The position numbers were made by a program, and so were the translations under genes. A DNA stretch of 64,000 bases. Origin: Flavobacterium tiangeerense (GTDB taxonomy: Bacteria; Bacteroidota; Bacteroidia; Flavobacteriales; Flavobacteriaceae). The DNA lies in assembly GCF_007830355.1 (NCBI RefSeq), contig NZ_VLKO01000002.1:186001-250000 (forward strand), in the 5' to 3' direction. The notes beneath the pieces were generated by a model, which saw nothing but the letters and a program-made list of their open reading frames with translations, did not search any database and was not told where the DNA came from. Numbering within the stretch: position 1 is the stretch's first letter; the number at the start of each line of letters is the position of its first letter. Of the stretch, positions 54,873-62,441 are shown piece by piece.

Positions 54873-57800
54873 ATGGATAAAACAGCATTCAATTTCAACA
54901 AATGGAATACGATCATTGGTTGGATTACTTTTGGGATAGCATTGATAACATATACTTTGACGGTTGAACCTACCATGAGTTTTTGGGATTGCGGAGAGTA
55001 TATTGCTACAGCTGCAAAATTAGAAGTGGGTCATCCGCCGGGCGCTCCTTTGTACCAAATGATTGGAGCCTTTTTTGCCATGTTTGCTTTAGATAATACC
55101 AAGATTGCATTGATGGTAAATATGGTATCTGTTTTTTCTAGTGCCTTTACTATTTTATTTATGTTCTGGTCTTCATCAATGATTTTGAGAAAAATTGTTA
55201 GTCGTTTTGCATCTACAACTGCATTAAATTCAAACAATGATGTTGTTATTTTAGGAAGTTCATTTGTAGGCGCATTGGCGTACACTTTCTCAGATAGTTT
55301 TTGGTACAATGCCGTTGAAGCCGAAGTGTATGCTATGGCCTCACTGTTGATTGCATTATTGTTTTGGCTTGGTTTGCGCTGGGAACAAGACATGGATAAA
55401 CCAAGAGGTAATAAATGGTTGCTCATTATTTCACTTGTAGTGGGACTTTCTTTTGGAGTGCACTTTATGGCATTATTAACCATTCCTGCAATTGGGTTTT
55501 TATATTTTTTCAAAAATTATGAAAAGGTGACTATCAAAAGTTTCATTATTGCGAATGTCGTAGTGATTTCTATTTTGTTATTTATTTTTAAATTGTTACT
55601 ACCACTAACGATGGCTTTCTTTGGTAAAACCGAAGTTTTTATGGTAAATAATTTAGGATTACCTTTTGACTCTGGAACATTGTTTGTAGCCTTGTTAATA
55701 GCTGTTTTGTTTTATTTTGGTTTGCAATTCACCAAGAAAAAACAACTAATTACATATAACACTCTATTGCTTTGTGTACTTTTCATCCTAATTGGTTTTT
55801 CTACTTGGATGATGTTACCTATTCGTGCCAATGCAAATACAGTAATAAATGAAAATAAACCATCGGATGCTCGCGAAGTTCTTGCCTATTACAACAGAGA
55901 ACAATACGGAGTAAATCCTTTATTTTATGGTCCTCAATACACTGAGAATTTTGCAGGTCTAGACAAAGACAATCCGTATTTAGACAAAGCACCAAATTAC
56001 GAGCGTGATTATAAAACTGGTAAATACGTTATTGTAAATAATTTCAAAAACGCAGACCAAAATTCTGATGACAATCACAAAACAATCTTACCAAGAATGT
56101 GGAGTGCTGATCATATTGAGAATTATATGAACTTTTCAAATCCTCCAGCATTTAGATTAAATCCTGATTATCCTTATGAAGACGATCTTGCCAAATATGG
56201 TATTGACCCTAGCCAATTAAGCGAAGAAGATTACAACAAAGCCATAGCCCAACTGAAAAATGAAACTGAAAAAATTGTAAACGAGTTTAGACAAGCTTAT
56301 GCTCAACAACAAATTGACAATGAAGGATACGTTAAATTCTTGAAAAGTTATGGCGATTATTTACTTATTGACAAACCTACCACTGTTGACAATTTAGGTT
56401 TTATGGTTGAGTATCAATTTGGCTATATGTACTGGAGGTATTTAATGTGGAATTTTGTTGGTAGACAAAATGATGTGCAAGGAAGATACGATTATCTTGA
56501 TGGAAACTGGTTGAGCGGAATATCCTTTATAGATGAATTGCATTTAGGAAGCCAAGATAACCTACCTTCAGATGTGGTAAATAACAAAGGTAGAAACGTA
56601 TATTTCTTTTTACCTTTCATTCTAGGACTTATTGGCTTAATGTATCACGCAAATAAAGATTTAAAAAGTTTTTACGTTCTACTTGCCCTATTTCTTTTTA
56701 CAGGAATTGCCTTGAAAATCTACCTCAACGAAAGACCATTTGAACCACGAGAGCGAGATTATGCTCTTGTAGGATCGTTTTATGTGTTTGCTATCTGGAT
56801 TGGTTTTGGCGTATATGCATTATATGAGAGCGCTCAAAAATACTTAGCCCCAAAAATTGCTGGTCCAATAATGATTAGCGCTTGTTTACTTGCAGCTCCT
56901 GTATTAATGGCTTCTCAAAACTGGGATGATCATGACCGTTCAGGCAAATCTACTGCTGTAGCTATGGCAAAAGCATACTTAACCTCATGTGATCCTAATG
57001 CTATTTTGTTCACCATTGGGGATAACGATACTTTCCCATTATGGTATGCCCAAGAAATTGAAGGTGTAAGAACTGACATTAAAATTGTAAATACTAGTTT
57101 GTTCATGACCGATTGGTATATTGATCAAATGAAAACCAAAACATACGAATCAGATGCATTGCCGATTTCATTTACGCATGATCAATACGTGGGTGACAAA
57201 TTAGACTACGTAGCATTTATCCCTAAAATAGATACTCGTTGGGATATTAAAGATTTGATTGATTTTATTAAAAATCCAAAATCAACGGTTGAAATGCAAA
57301 ACGGACAAACGATTCATTTTTATCCTACTAACAAAATCAGAATTCCAGTTGATAAAAATACAATTATCAAAAATAAAGTTGTTTCAGCGCAATACTTTGA
57401 TTCTATAGTTCCATACATTGACATTGATGTTAGCAAGAATGCCTTGTATAAAAACCGATTGATGATGCTAGATATAGTTGCAAATAACAACTGGAAACGC
57501 CCTATCTATTTTAGTGGTGGTGCCTTTGATAACGAAGATTATATTTGGATGAAAGAGTACTTACAACTAGAAGGAATGGTATACAAACTAGTTCCTGTTA
57601 AAACTACTTTACCTAAAGATGCAAGCCCTCTTGACATGGGACAATTGGATTCAGATAAAATGTATGATATTGTTATGAAATGGGAATGGGGTAACGGAGA
57701 AAGCCCAACTATTTATCATGATCCAGAAACCAGACGCAACAGTATTAATTATAGATCTTACTTGTCTCGATTGATGAAACAGCTTATCAAGGAAGGTAAA

Positions 57801-58163
57801 ACTGAGAAAGCTAAAAAAGTCATAAATCTAGCTATGACTAAACTTCCTGTGGAATATTTTGATTACTATTCTCTTGTAGAGCCTTTTGCTGATGGATATT
57901 ATAAAACAGGTGAAAAAGTAAAAGCACAACAATTACTAGATAAATTAACTCAAAAATACCGTGAGAATCTTAATTATTACGGCGGGTTAAAAGCTAGTGA
58001 CCAGTCCAGTATAGTAATTCCTATTGTTACAGATATAGAGCGATACAGAAGCTTACTAAAAGTAATGAAAGAGAATAATGACTTAGAGTTCTACAACAAG
58101 CACAGAGCTACATTTAATACTTACATAAAAATGTTTGAACGTTTTGAACGTGATAGAGAATAA
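54873..58163 (+). CDS. DUF2723-family membrane protein (probable GT-C-fold glycosyltransferase)
   Basis: 1096 residues. About ten to twelve membrane helices in residues 12-360 and 590-700 surround a hydrophilic loop. A helical repeat-like domain makes up the C-terminus. The first loop carries SFWDCGEYIATAAKLEVGHPPGAPLY, the acidic signature of this family, placed like the catalytic acidic pair of protein O-mannosyltransferases. DUF2723 is widespread in Bacteroidota, and some annotation systems name it a protein O-mannosyltransferase-like enzyme. The actual donor and acceptor are unknown. A periplasmic glycosylation role is inference. Confidence 0.85.
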   Translation: MDKTAFNFNKWNTIIGWITFGIALITYTLTVEPTMSFWDCGEYIATAAKLEVGHPPGAPLYQMIGAFFAMFALDNTKIALMVNMVSVFSSAFTILFMFWSSSMILRKIVSRFASTTALNSNNDVVILGSSFVGALAYTFSDSFWYNAVEAEVYAMASLLIALLFWLGLRWEQDMDKPRGNKWLLIISLVVGLSFGVHFMALLTIPAIGFLYFFKNYEKVTIKSFIIANVVVISILLFIFKLLLPLTMAFFGKTEVFMVNNLGLPFDSGTLFVALLIAVLFYFGLQFTKKKQLITYNTLLLCVLFILIGFSTWMMLPIRANANTVINENKPSDAREVLAYYNREQYGVNPLFYGPQYTENFAGLDKDNPYLDKAPNYERDYKTGKYVIVNNFKNADQNSDDNHKTILPRMWSADHIENYMNFSNPPAFRLNPDYPYEDDLAKYGIDPSQLSEEDYNKAIAQLKNETEKIVNEFRQAYAQQQIDNEGYVKFLKSYGDYLLIDKPTTVDNLGFMVEYQFGYMYWRYLMWNFVGRQNDVQGRYDYLDGNWLSGISFIDELHLGSQDNLPSDVVNNKGRNVYFFLPFILGLIGLMYHANKDLKSFYVLLALFLFTGIALKIYLNERPFEPRERDYALVGSFYVFAIWIGFGVYALYESAQKYLAPKIAGPIMISACLLAAPVLMASQNWDDHDRSGKSTAVAMAKAYLTSCDPNAILFTIGDNDTFPLWYAQEIEGVRTDIKIVNTSLFMTDWYIDQMKTKTYESDALPISFTHDQYVGDKLDYVAFIPKIDTRWDIKDLIDFIKNPKSTVEMQNGQTIHFYPTNKIRIPVDKNTIIKNKVVSAQYFDSIVPYIDIDVSKNALYKNRLMMLDIVANNNWKRPIYFSGGAFDNEDYIWMKEYLQLEGMVYKLVPVKTTLPKDASPLDMGQLDSDKMYDIVMKWEWGNGESPTIYHDPETRRNSINYRSYLSRLMKQLIKEGKTEKAKKVINLAMTKLPVEYFDYYSLVEPFADGYYKTGEKVKAQQLLDKLTQKYRENLNYYGGLKASDQSSIVIPIVTDIERYRSLLKVMKENNDLEFYNKHRATFNTYIKMFERFERDRE

Positions 58164-58177
58164 ATAAAACAGCATTT

Positions 58178-58208
58178 AAAATAGCGGCAATCATGTCGCT
58201 ATTTTTTT
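58178..58208 (+). terminator. Terminator between the DUF2723 and deacetylase genes
   Basis: A 9-bp stem (58178-58186 with 58197-58205), 10-nt loop and a T run. An in-frame ATG for the next gene (58193) lies in the loop, which is why I use the later ATG at 58223. Confidence 0.75.
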
Positions 58209-58222
58209 TAACTTTTTTTGAG

Positions 58223-58864
58223 ATGAAATTGTACTGGGTAAAAACTAATAAACTAATTAAGACACTTTTCTCAAAATGGATTTGGGACATTCCAAGTACA
58301 GAAAAAGTGGTATATCTCTCTTTTGATGACGGTCCCACCCCCGAAGTAACGACATGGGTACTTGAGGAGTTAAAAAAACACCATTTTAAAGCTACATTTT
58401 TTTGTATTGGTGATAACATTCGTAAATATCCCGATATATTCAAAAAAATCATAAGTGAAGGCCATACTATAGGGAATCACACCTACAACCACTTAAACGG
58501 ATGGAAGACATCAACGCAAAACTACATTGACAATACGCAGCTTTGTCAAGAAATAATAGACGAGAATAGGAATTACAATTCTGACTCTAAAATTTTTCGT
58601 CCGCCTTACGGCAAAATAAAAACAGCTCAGTCTAGAGCTTTATTAAAATTGGGCTACAAAATAATTATGTGGGATGTATTAAGCGCTGATTTTGATAGAA
58701 ATATTACAGAGCAAGAATGTTTGAAGAATGTAGTTATGAACCTGCAGCCAGGCAGTATTATTGTATTTCACGATAGTATAAAAGCATTTGAAAAACTAAA
58801 ATACGTTTTACCTGCAACCTTACAATATTTACAAGACAATAACTATGAAGCGAAAGTTTTATAG
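58223..58864 (+). CDS. Polysaccharide deacetylase (NodB/CE4 family)
   Basis: 213 residues from the ATG at 58223 (MKLYWVKTNKLIK). A 10-residue longer reading would start inside a terminator loop. CE4 motifs are intact: SFDDGPT (catalytic and metal Asp), HTIGNHTYNH (metal His pair), RPPYGK, WDVLSADFD and VFHDS. There is no signal peptide, only a short basic N-terminus. The substrate may be peptidoglycan or another N-acetylated glycan. It is convergent with the thioredoxin-like gene, 10 bp apart. Confidence 0.92.
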   Translation: MKLYWVKTNKLIKTLFSKWIWDIPSTEKVVYLSFDDGPTPEVTTWVLEELKKHHFKATFFCIGDNIRKYPDIFKKIISEGHTIGNHTYNHLNGWKTSTQNYIDNTQLCQEIIDENRNYNSDSKIFRPPYGKIKTAQSRALLKLGYKIIMWDVLSADFDRNITEQECLKNVVMNLQPGSIIVFHDSIKAFEKLKYVLPATLQYLQDNNYEAKVL

Positions 58865-58874
58865 GAAATAATTA

Positions 58875-59171
58875 TTAATACTGTTCTTGAACAATACTGA
58901 TAAGAGTATTTGCATCAAGTTCTCCAGATTGCCTCCAGATCATTTGGCCTTGCTTGTAAATCATCAATGTTGGGAGTCCTTTAATTCGCAGTGCATTTGC
59001 TAATTCTTGGTTTTTATCAACATCTATCTTTATCACTTTAGCTTTATCGCCAAGAGCAGCTGCTACATCTCTAATAACAGGATGCATGGCTACCGAAGAT
59101 TCATTCCAATCCGTATAAAAATCAATTAATACTGGGACTTGCGTATGTAAAAGTTCTCCAAATTTTGACAT
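58875..59171 (-). CDS. Thioredoxin-fold protein lacking the CxxC active site
   Basis: 98 residues, exactly a bare thioredoxin domain without signal peptide. The fold markers are clear: PVLIDFYTDW, VIKIDVDKNQELANALRIKGLPTLMIYKQG with the cis-Pro. In the WCGPC position it reads WNESSV, and the protein has no cysteine at all. It cannot do thiol-disulfide exchange. A chaperone or binding role is the most that can be inferred. It has its own possible promoter and lies 72 bp after the metallophosphoesterase gene. Confidence 0.85.
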   Translation of the reverse strand: MSKFGELLHTQVPVLIDFYTDWNESSVAMHPVIRDVAAALGDKAKVIKIDVDKNQELANALRIKGLPTLMIYKQGQMIWRQSGELDANTLISIVQEQY

Positions 59172-59221
59172 AAACCTTAATATTTAGTTTTCTAAATGAA
59201 ATAAAAGAGATTGATAATATA

Positions 59222-59229
59222 CAAATGTA
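59222..59229 (-). promoter_or_regulatory. -7 element TACATTTG for the thioredoxin-like gene
   Basis: Full TAnnTTTG match 50 bp before the ATG on the minus strand, in the gap after the metallophosphoesterase gene. No well-spaced TTG. Confidence 0.4.
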
Positions 59230-59243
59230 ACATTTTTAACGAA

Positions 59244-60479
59244 TTATGCCACATTAGGGGCTTTTTTTAGTTCAATTACAGTTATTTCCGGCATGATTCC
59301 TACTCTTCCAGGATAGGCATGAAAACCAAAACCTCTATTTACATAAACATACCTACCAACATTTTCGTATAAACCCGCCCATTGTTCATATACGTATTGC
59401 ACTAAACTCCATTTGAAATAACCTGGAATTTCAATACCAAATTGCATTCCATGAGTATGGCCAGAAAGCGTAAGTTGAAAATGTCTTTTATCGTGCTGAA
59501 CCACTTTGTTCCAGTGTGAAGGATCATGGCTCATAAGTATTTTAAAATCTTGTTTTTGTAATGATCCAGATGCTTTGTCTAAATCTCCAGCTTGTTTAAA
59601 ATTGTGACCCCAATTTTCAACACCTACAAGAGCTATTTGATCATTGCCTTTCTTTATAAAAGTATGCTCATTAAGCAATAAGTTAAAGCCTATCTGTCCG
59701 TAAAGCTTTTTTATATCCTCAAAGTTCTCCTCTTTTTCTTGCTCGGTTTTCCAAGTTACATATTCCCCATAATCATGATTCCCTAATACAGAAAATTTAC
59801 CGTACTCGTGTTTATCGATTTTATTGAACGTTTCTATCCAAGGGTGCATCTCTTTGGCATGCGTGTTTACAATATCTCCTGTAAACAATATCAAATCTGA
59901 GTTTTGAGCATTAATCAAATCAATTGCGTGTTGTATTTTATCTGGATTGTCAAAACTACCACTATGAACATCTGATATTTGCGTAATCGTAAATCCATCA
60001 AAGGCATCTGGTAAATCCGGAAAAAAAATACGTTGCTTGATTACTTTATAATTATACTTACCAACTGTAATACCATATATAAGGGACAGAAAAGGTACAG
60101 CAGCAAGACCTAAACCTATTTGACTCACAAATTTTCTACGTGAGTTAAAAAAATCTTTGCTTTCATCATAATTTGAAAAATAGTTCAAAGTCCCCACACC
60201 TAGCCGATACAAATCTTCTCCTAAAAGTACAATTGTAAAAATAATTTTAGGAAGATAAACCAAAAGCAACAACGCCATAGTGAACATTGTTTTTTGTGTT
60301 TGTCCTACGCTCCTATCAAATTGCATTAGGGCGTAAACAATGTATATTGAAAAAGCAACACTAGCAATTTGAATACTATATAAAATGGACTTGTTCTTAA
60401 TGATGGTTTTAAAAACTTGGAAAGTATAAATTTCTAAAACCAAAAGAAACAAACACAATAAGACTACACGAAAAATCAT
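59244..60479 (-). CDS. Membrane-anchored metallophosphoesterase (YkuE-like)
   Basis: 411 residues from the ATG at 60479 (MIFRVVLLCLFLLV); nine more residues upstream are unlikely. Three or four N-terminal membrane helices (about 1-20, 30-50, 62-85, 125-140) precede a calcineurin-like domain. All metal motifs are present: ISDVHSG (D-x-H), FTGDIVNTHA (GD), LGNHDYGE (GNHD), and LSGHTHGMQFG (GHTH). In this family the enzyme domain is usually cytoplasmic or periplasmic-facing and can act on lipid phosphates such as UDP-diacylglucosamine. The substrate here is not visible. Confidence 0.9.
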   Translation of the reverse strand: MIFRVVLLCLFLLVLEIYTFQVFKTIIKNKSILYSIQIASVAFSIYIVYALMQFDRSVGQTQKTMFTMALLLLVYLPKIIFTIVLLGEDLYRLGVGTLNYFSNYDESKDFFNSRRKFVSQIGLGLAAVPFLSLIYGITVGKYNYKVIKQRIFFPDLPDAFDGFTITQISDVHSGSFDNPDKIQHAIDLINAQNSDLILFTGDIVNTHAKEMHPWIETFNKIDKHEYGKFSVLGNHDYGEYVTWKTEQEKEENFEDIKKLYGQIGFNLLLNEHTFIKKGNDQIALVGVENWGHNFKQAGDLDKASGSLQKQDFKILMSHDPSHWNKVVQHDKRHFQLTLSGHTHGMQFGIEIPGYFKWSLVQYVYEQWAGLYENVGRYVYVNRGFGFHAYPGRVGIMPEITVIELKKAPNVA

Positions 60480-60598
60480 TTGAAAATATTTGAAGCAAAA
60501 TAACAAAAGAAAAAAGCAAACAAGACTTGTATTAAATAAAATTTAACGGTTTGTTAAGGTTCAAAAAAAATATCAGGATTATATAGAAATAAGCACCA

Positions 60599-60636
60599 AT
60601 AAAAAACCACATTATTTGTAACAAAATAACGTGGTT
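60599..60636 (-). terminator. Terminator of the surface-protein gene
   Basis: A 13-bp stem in the minus-strand RNA (60636-60624 with 60617-60605, one G-U pair), 6-nt loop and U-rich tail, about 20 bp after the stop codon. Confidence 0.8.
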
Positions 60637-60656
60637 ATTGGAAATTTCAAAATATT

Positions 60657-62150
60657 CTATTTTACTACTAAAGACAAATTAGGAGTTAAAATACTATCAC
60701 CGTTATTTGTTGTTGTATATCTTTGAGCCCAGACTTCAATATAGTCAGAATTGTTTAACTCTACCAATGCATTAATTGGCACTACTACTATATCGTTTGC
60801 AGCTCCACCACGACCATATATTTTAAATTGAGAAAGCGAAACTCCATTTTTAGCAACATAAATTATATAGGTACCTATTGCTGGTACTTGAAATGAAATT
60901 GAACCCGTTACTTGGCACAATCTTTTCTTTTTTCCCTCATAAATTAATCTATTACTTAAACCACCCGTAGCAAAACGAAATAAATTTGTTGAAGTTGAAA
61001 CACCTGCAACTTTAATAATTCCTGTTGGCTGGTTGGCTACCCCAGAAAAACTTGTTGTAGCTCCCGCACCTACAGCATAATCAAAAGTAAAATCTCCAGC
61101 TGCATTTACATCGGTTTCAGTTGGTATTCCAGCGCACCTTACATTCCAGCTATTATTAAAATTATACCCTGTATAACTACCCGTGCCATAGCGACTGACA
61201 TAGCCTACAGTATTAGTTCCAGTAAAAACAACTGATTCCATGACAGCATCACCCGTTATAATTGGGTTTGCACTTACATCTACCCCAACCGCAGTGCCAT
61301 TTACTTCACTGAAACCACCTTGTTTTTGGATCAAAGAAAATGTACCTGTAAACTTTTCAAAAGTACCTGTATTATTACCAAACCATGCTGTATTGCTCAA
61401 AAGAACTCGAGTATTATTGGTGTAGGTGATCCCTGTTACGTTTGCTGCATAATTAATCACTGAGAAAAACACTAAGCCAAAACCACTGATTGTACCGACA
61501 TTAGCAGAGTTTGCAACAATAGCATCTCTAAAAATAATACTTTGAGTATTGCCACTTCCCACCAAATTAAAAACAGAACTTCCTCCAGAAATAGTAAGAG
61601 TTTTAATTGTCCCTCCCGTAGCTCCTTCAAACAGGAATCCACTGGATTTAAATAATACATCTTCATTTGCATCTAACCCCACCAAATAAGCATTATTCAA
61701 ATCAATTGGGAAATTGAAATTGATAATCCCATTTATTTCATAATACGTACCACTATCGAGAACATATTTTGCACCACCACCAGCGGCTAATTCAGTAGCT
61801 AAAACAGTAGCTAATACATCCGTAGATTTAATACGCTTAAACTTTAGGCGACCGGTGCTAGCGCTATTAATAACAGTCCAAGCGGGTGTTGCCTGGTTGT
61901 AATAATAAAATGATTTCAAATCAGTATCATAAACCATTAATCCATCGGCTGGAGATGCAATGGCTAAGCGCTGTGCTGTAGTCATTCTTGGCGTAAGCAT
62001 TCCTTGAGTGGTTGACGAAACATCAAGTACTGAACTTGCATGAGGAGTAATAGTTCCTACACCTACTTGTGCAAAAGTATTTGCTGCTAGTATCAAGAAA
62101 AATAATAGAGCAACTTGAAACACTCTTTTTGTAAAATAATTTTCTTTCAT
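60657..62150 (-). CDS. Putative exported surface protein with a Bacteroidota tail-fibre-like N-terminal module
   Basis: 497 residues from the ATG at 62150 (a TTG two codons earlier is less likely). A signal peptide (about 1-27, ending NTFA) is followed by the module VGVGTITPHASSVLDVSSTTQGMLTPRMTTAQR, then GLMVYDTDLKSFYYYN. That module starts many secreted proteins of Flavobacteriia. The rest (about 130-497) is rich in Gly, Thr, Asn and Val and should be beta-rich. I see no type IX secretion C-terminal signal. Function unknown; an adhesin-like role is a guess. Confidence 0.75.
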   Translation of the reverse strand: MKENYFTKRVFQVALLFFLILAANTFAQVGVGTITPHASSVLDVSSTTQGMLTPRMTTAQRLAIASPADGLMVYDTDLKSFYYYNQATPAWTVINSASTGRLKFKRIKSTDVLATVLATELAAGGGAKYVLDSGTYYEINGIINFNFPIDLNNAYLVGLDANEDVLFKSSGFLFEGATGGTIKTLTISGGSSVFNLVGSGNTQSIIFRDAIVANSANVGTISGFGLVFFSVINYAANVTGITYTNNTRVLLSNTAWFGNNTGTFEKFTGTFSLIQKQGGFSEVNGTAVGVDVSANPIITGDAVMESVVFTGTNTVGYVSRYGTGSYTGYNFNNSWNVRCAGIPTETDVNAAGDFTFDYAVGAGATTSFSGVANQPTGIIKVAGVSTSTNLFRFATGGLSNRLIYEGKKKRLCQVTGSISFQVPAIGTYIIYVAKNGVSLSQFKIYGRGGAANDIVVVPINALVELNNSDYIEVWAQRYTTTNNGDSILTPNLSLVVK

Positions 62151-62156
62151 GATCAA

Positions 62157-62441
62157 AATGTATTTAAGATATTAAAAAACTACAACATTGTTTGGTTTTA
62201 AACTTATTGTAAATATAAAAATAAAATATCGATTAAATGCATTTTTAACCGACTAAATACATTATTATCTCATTTAAAAGTAATAAATCTTACAATAAGT
62301 GAGTAGCATTTTTATTTTTAAAGTTATTTATCCTAAAAATTCTAGCCAAGGTGTAATAAAATACAAATCCATAAAAATTAAAAAAGCTAAGGTTCATACT
62401 CATTCAAGTTTTGTACTTTTGAACTTTACAAAAAAACTACT
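62157..62441. other. Intergenic region between the surface-protein gene and polA
   Basis: An AT-rich divergent intergenic stretch of 285 bp. I find only the polA -7 element in it and no RNA gene or coding frame of convincing character. Confidence 0.5.
62414..62421 (+). promoter_or_regulatory. -7 element TACTTTTG for polA
   Basis: Full TAnnTTTG match 20 bp before the polA ATG. No TTG lies 18-20 bp upstream; GTT is found there instead. Confidence 0.45.

Noticed and set aside
54794..55513. Open frames (60 and 160 codons) antisense to the DUF2723 start
   Set aside because: They lie opposite strongly coding sequence and have no recognisable features.
58193..58222. ATG adding ten residues to the polysaccharide deacetylase
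   Set aside because: It lies in the loop of a terminator hairpin and the encoded residues are just the T run.
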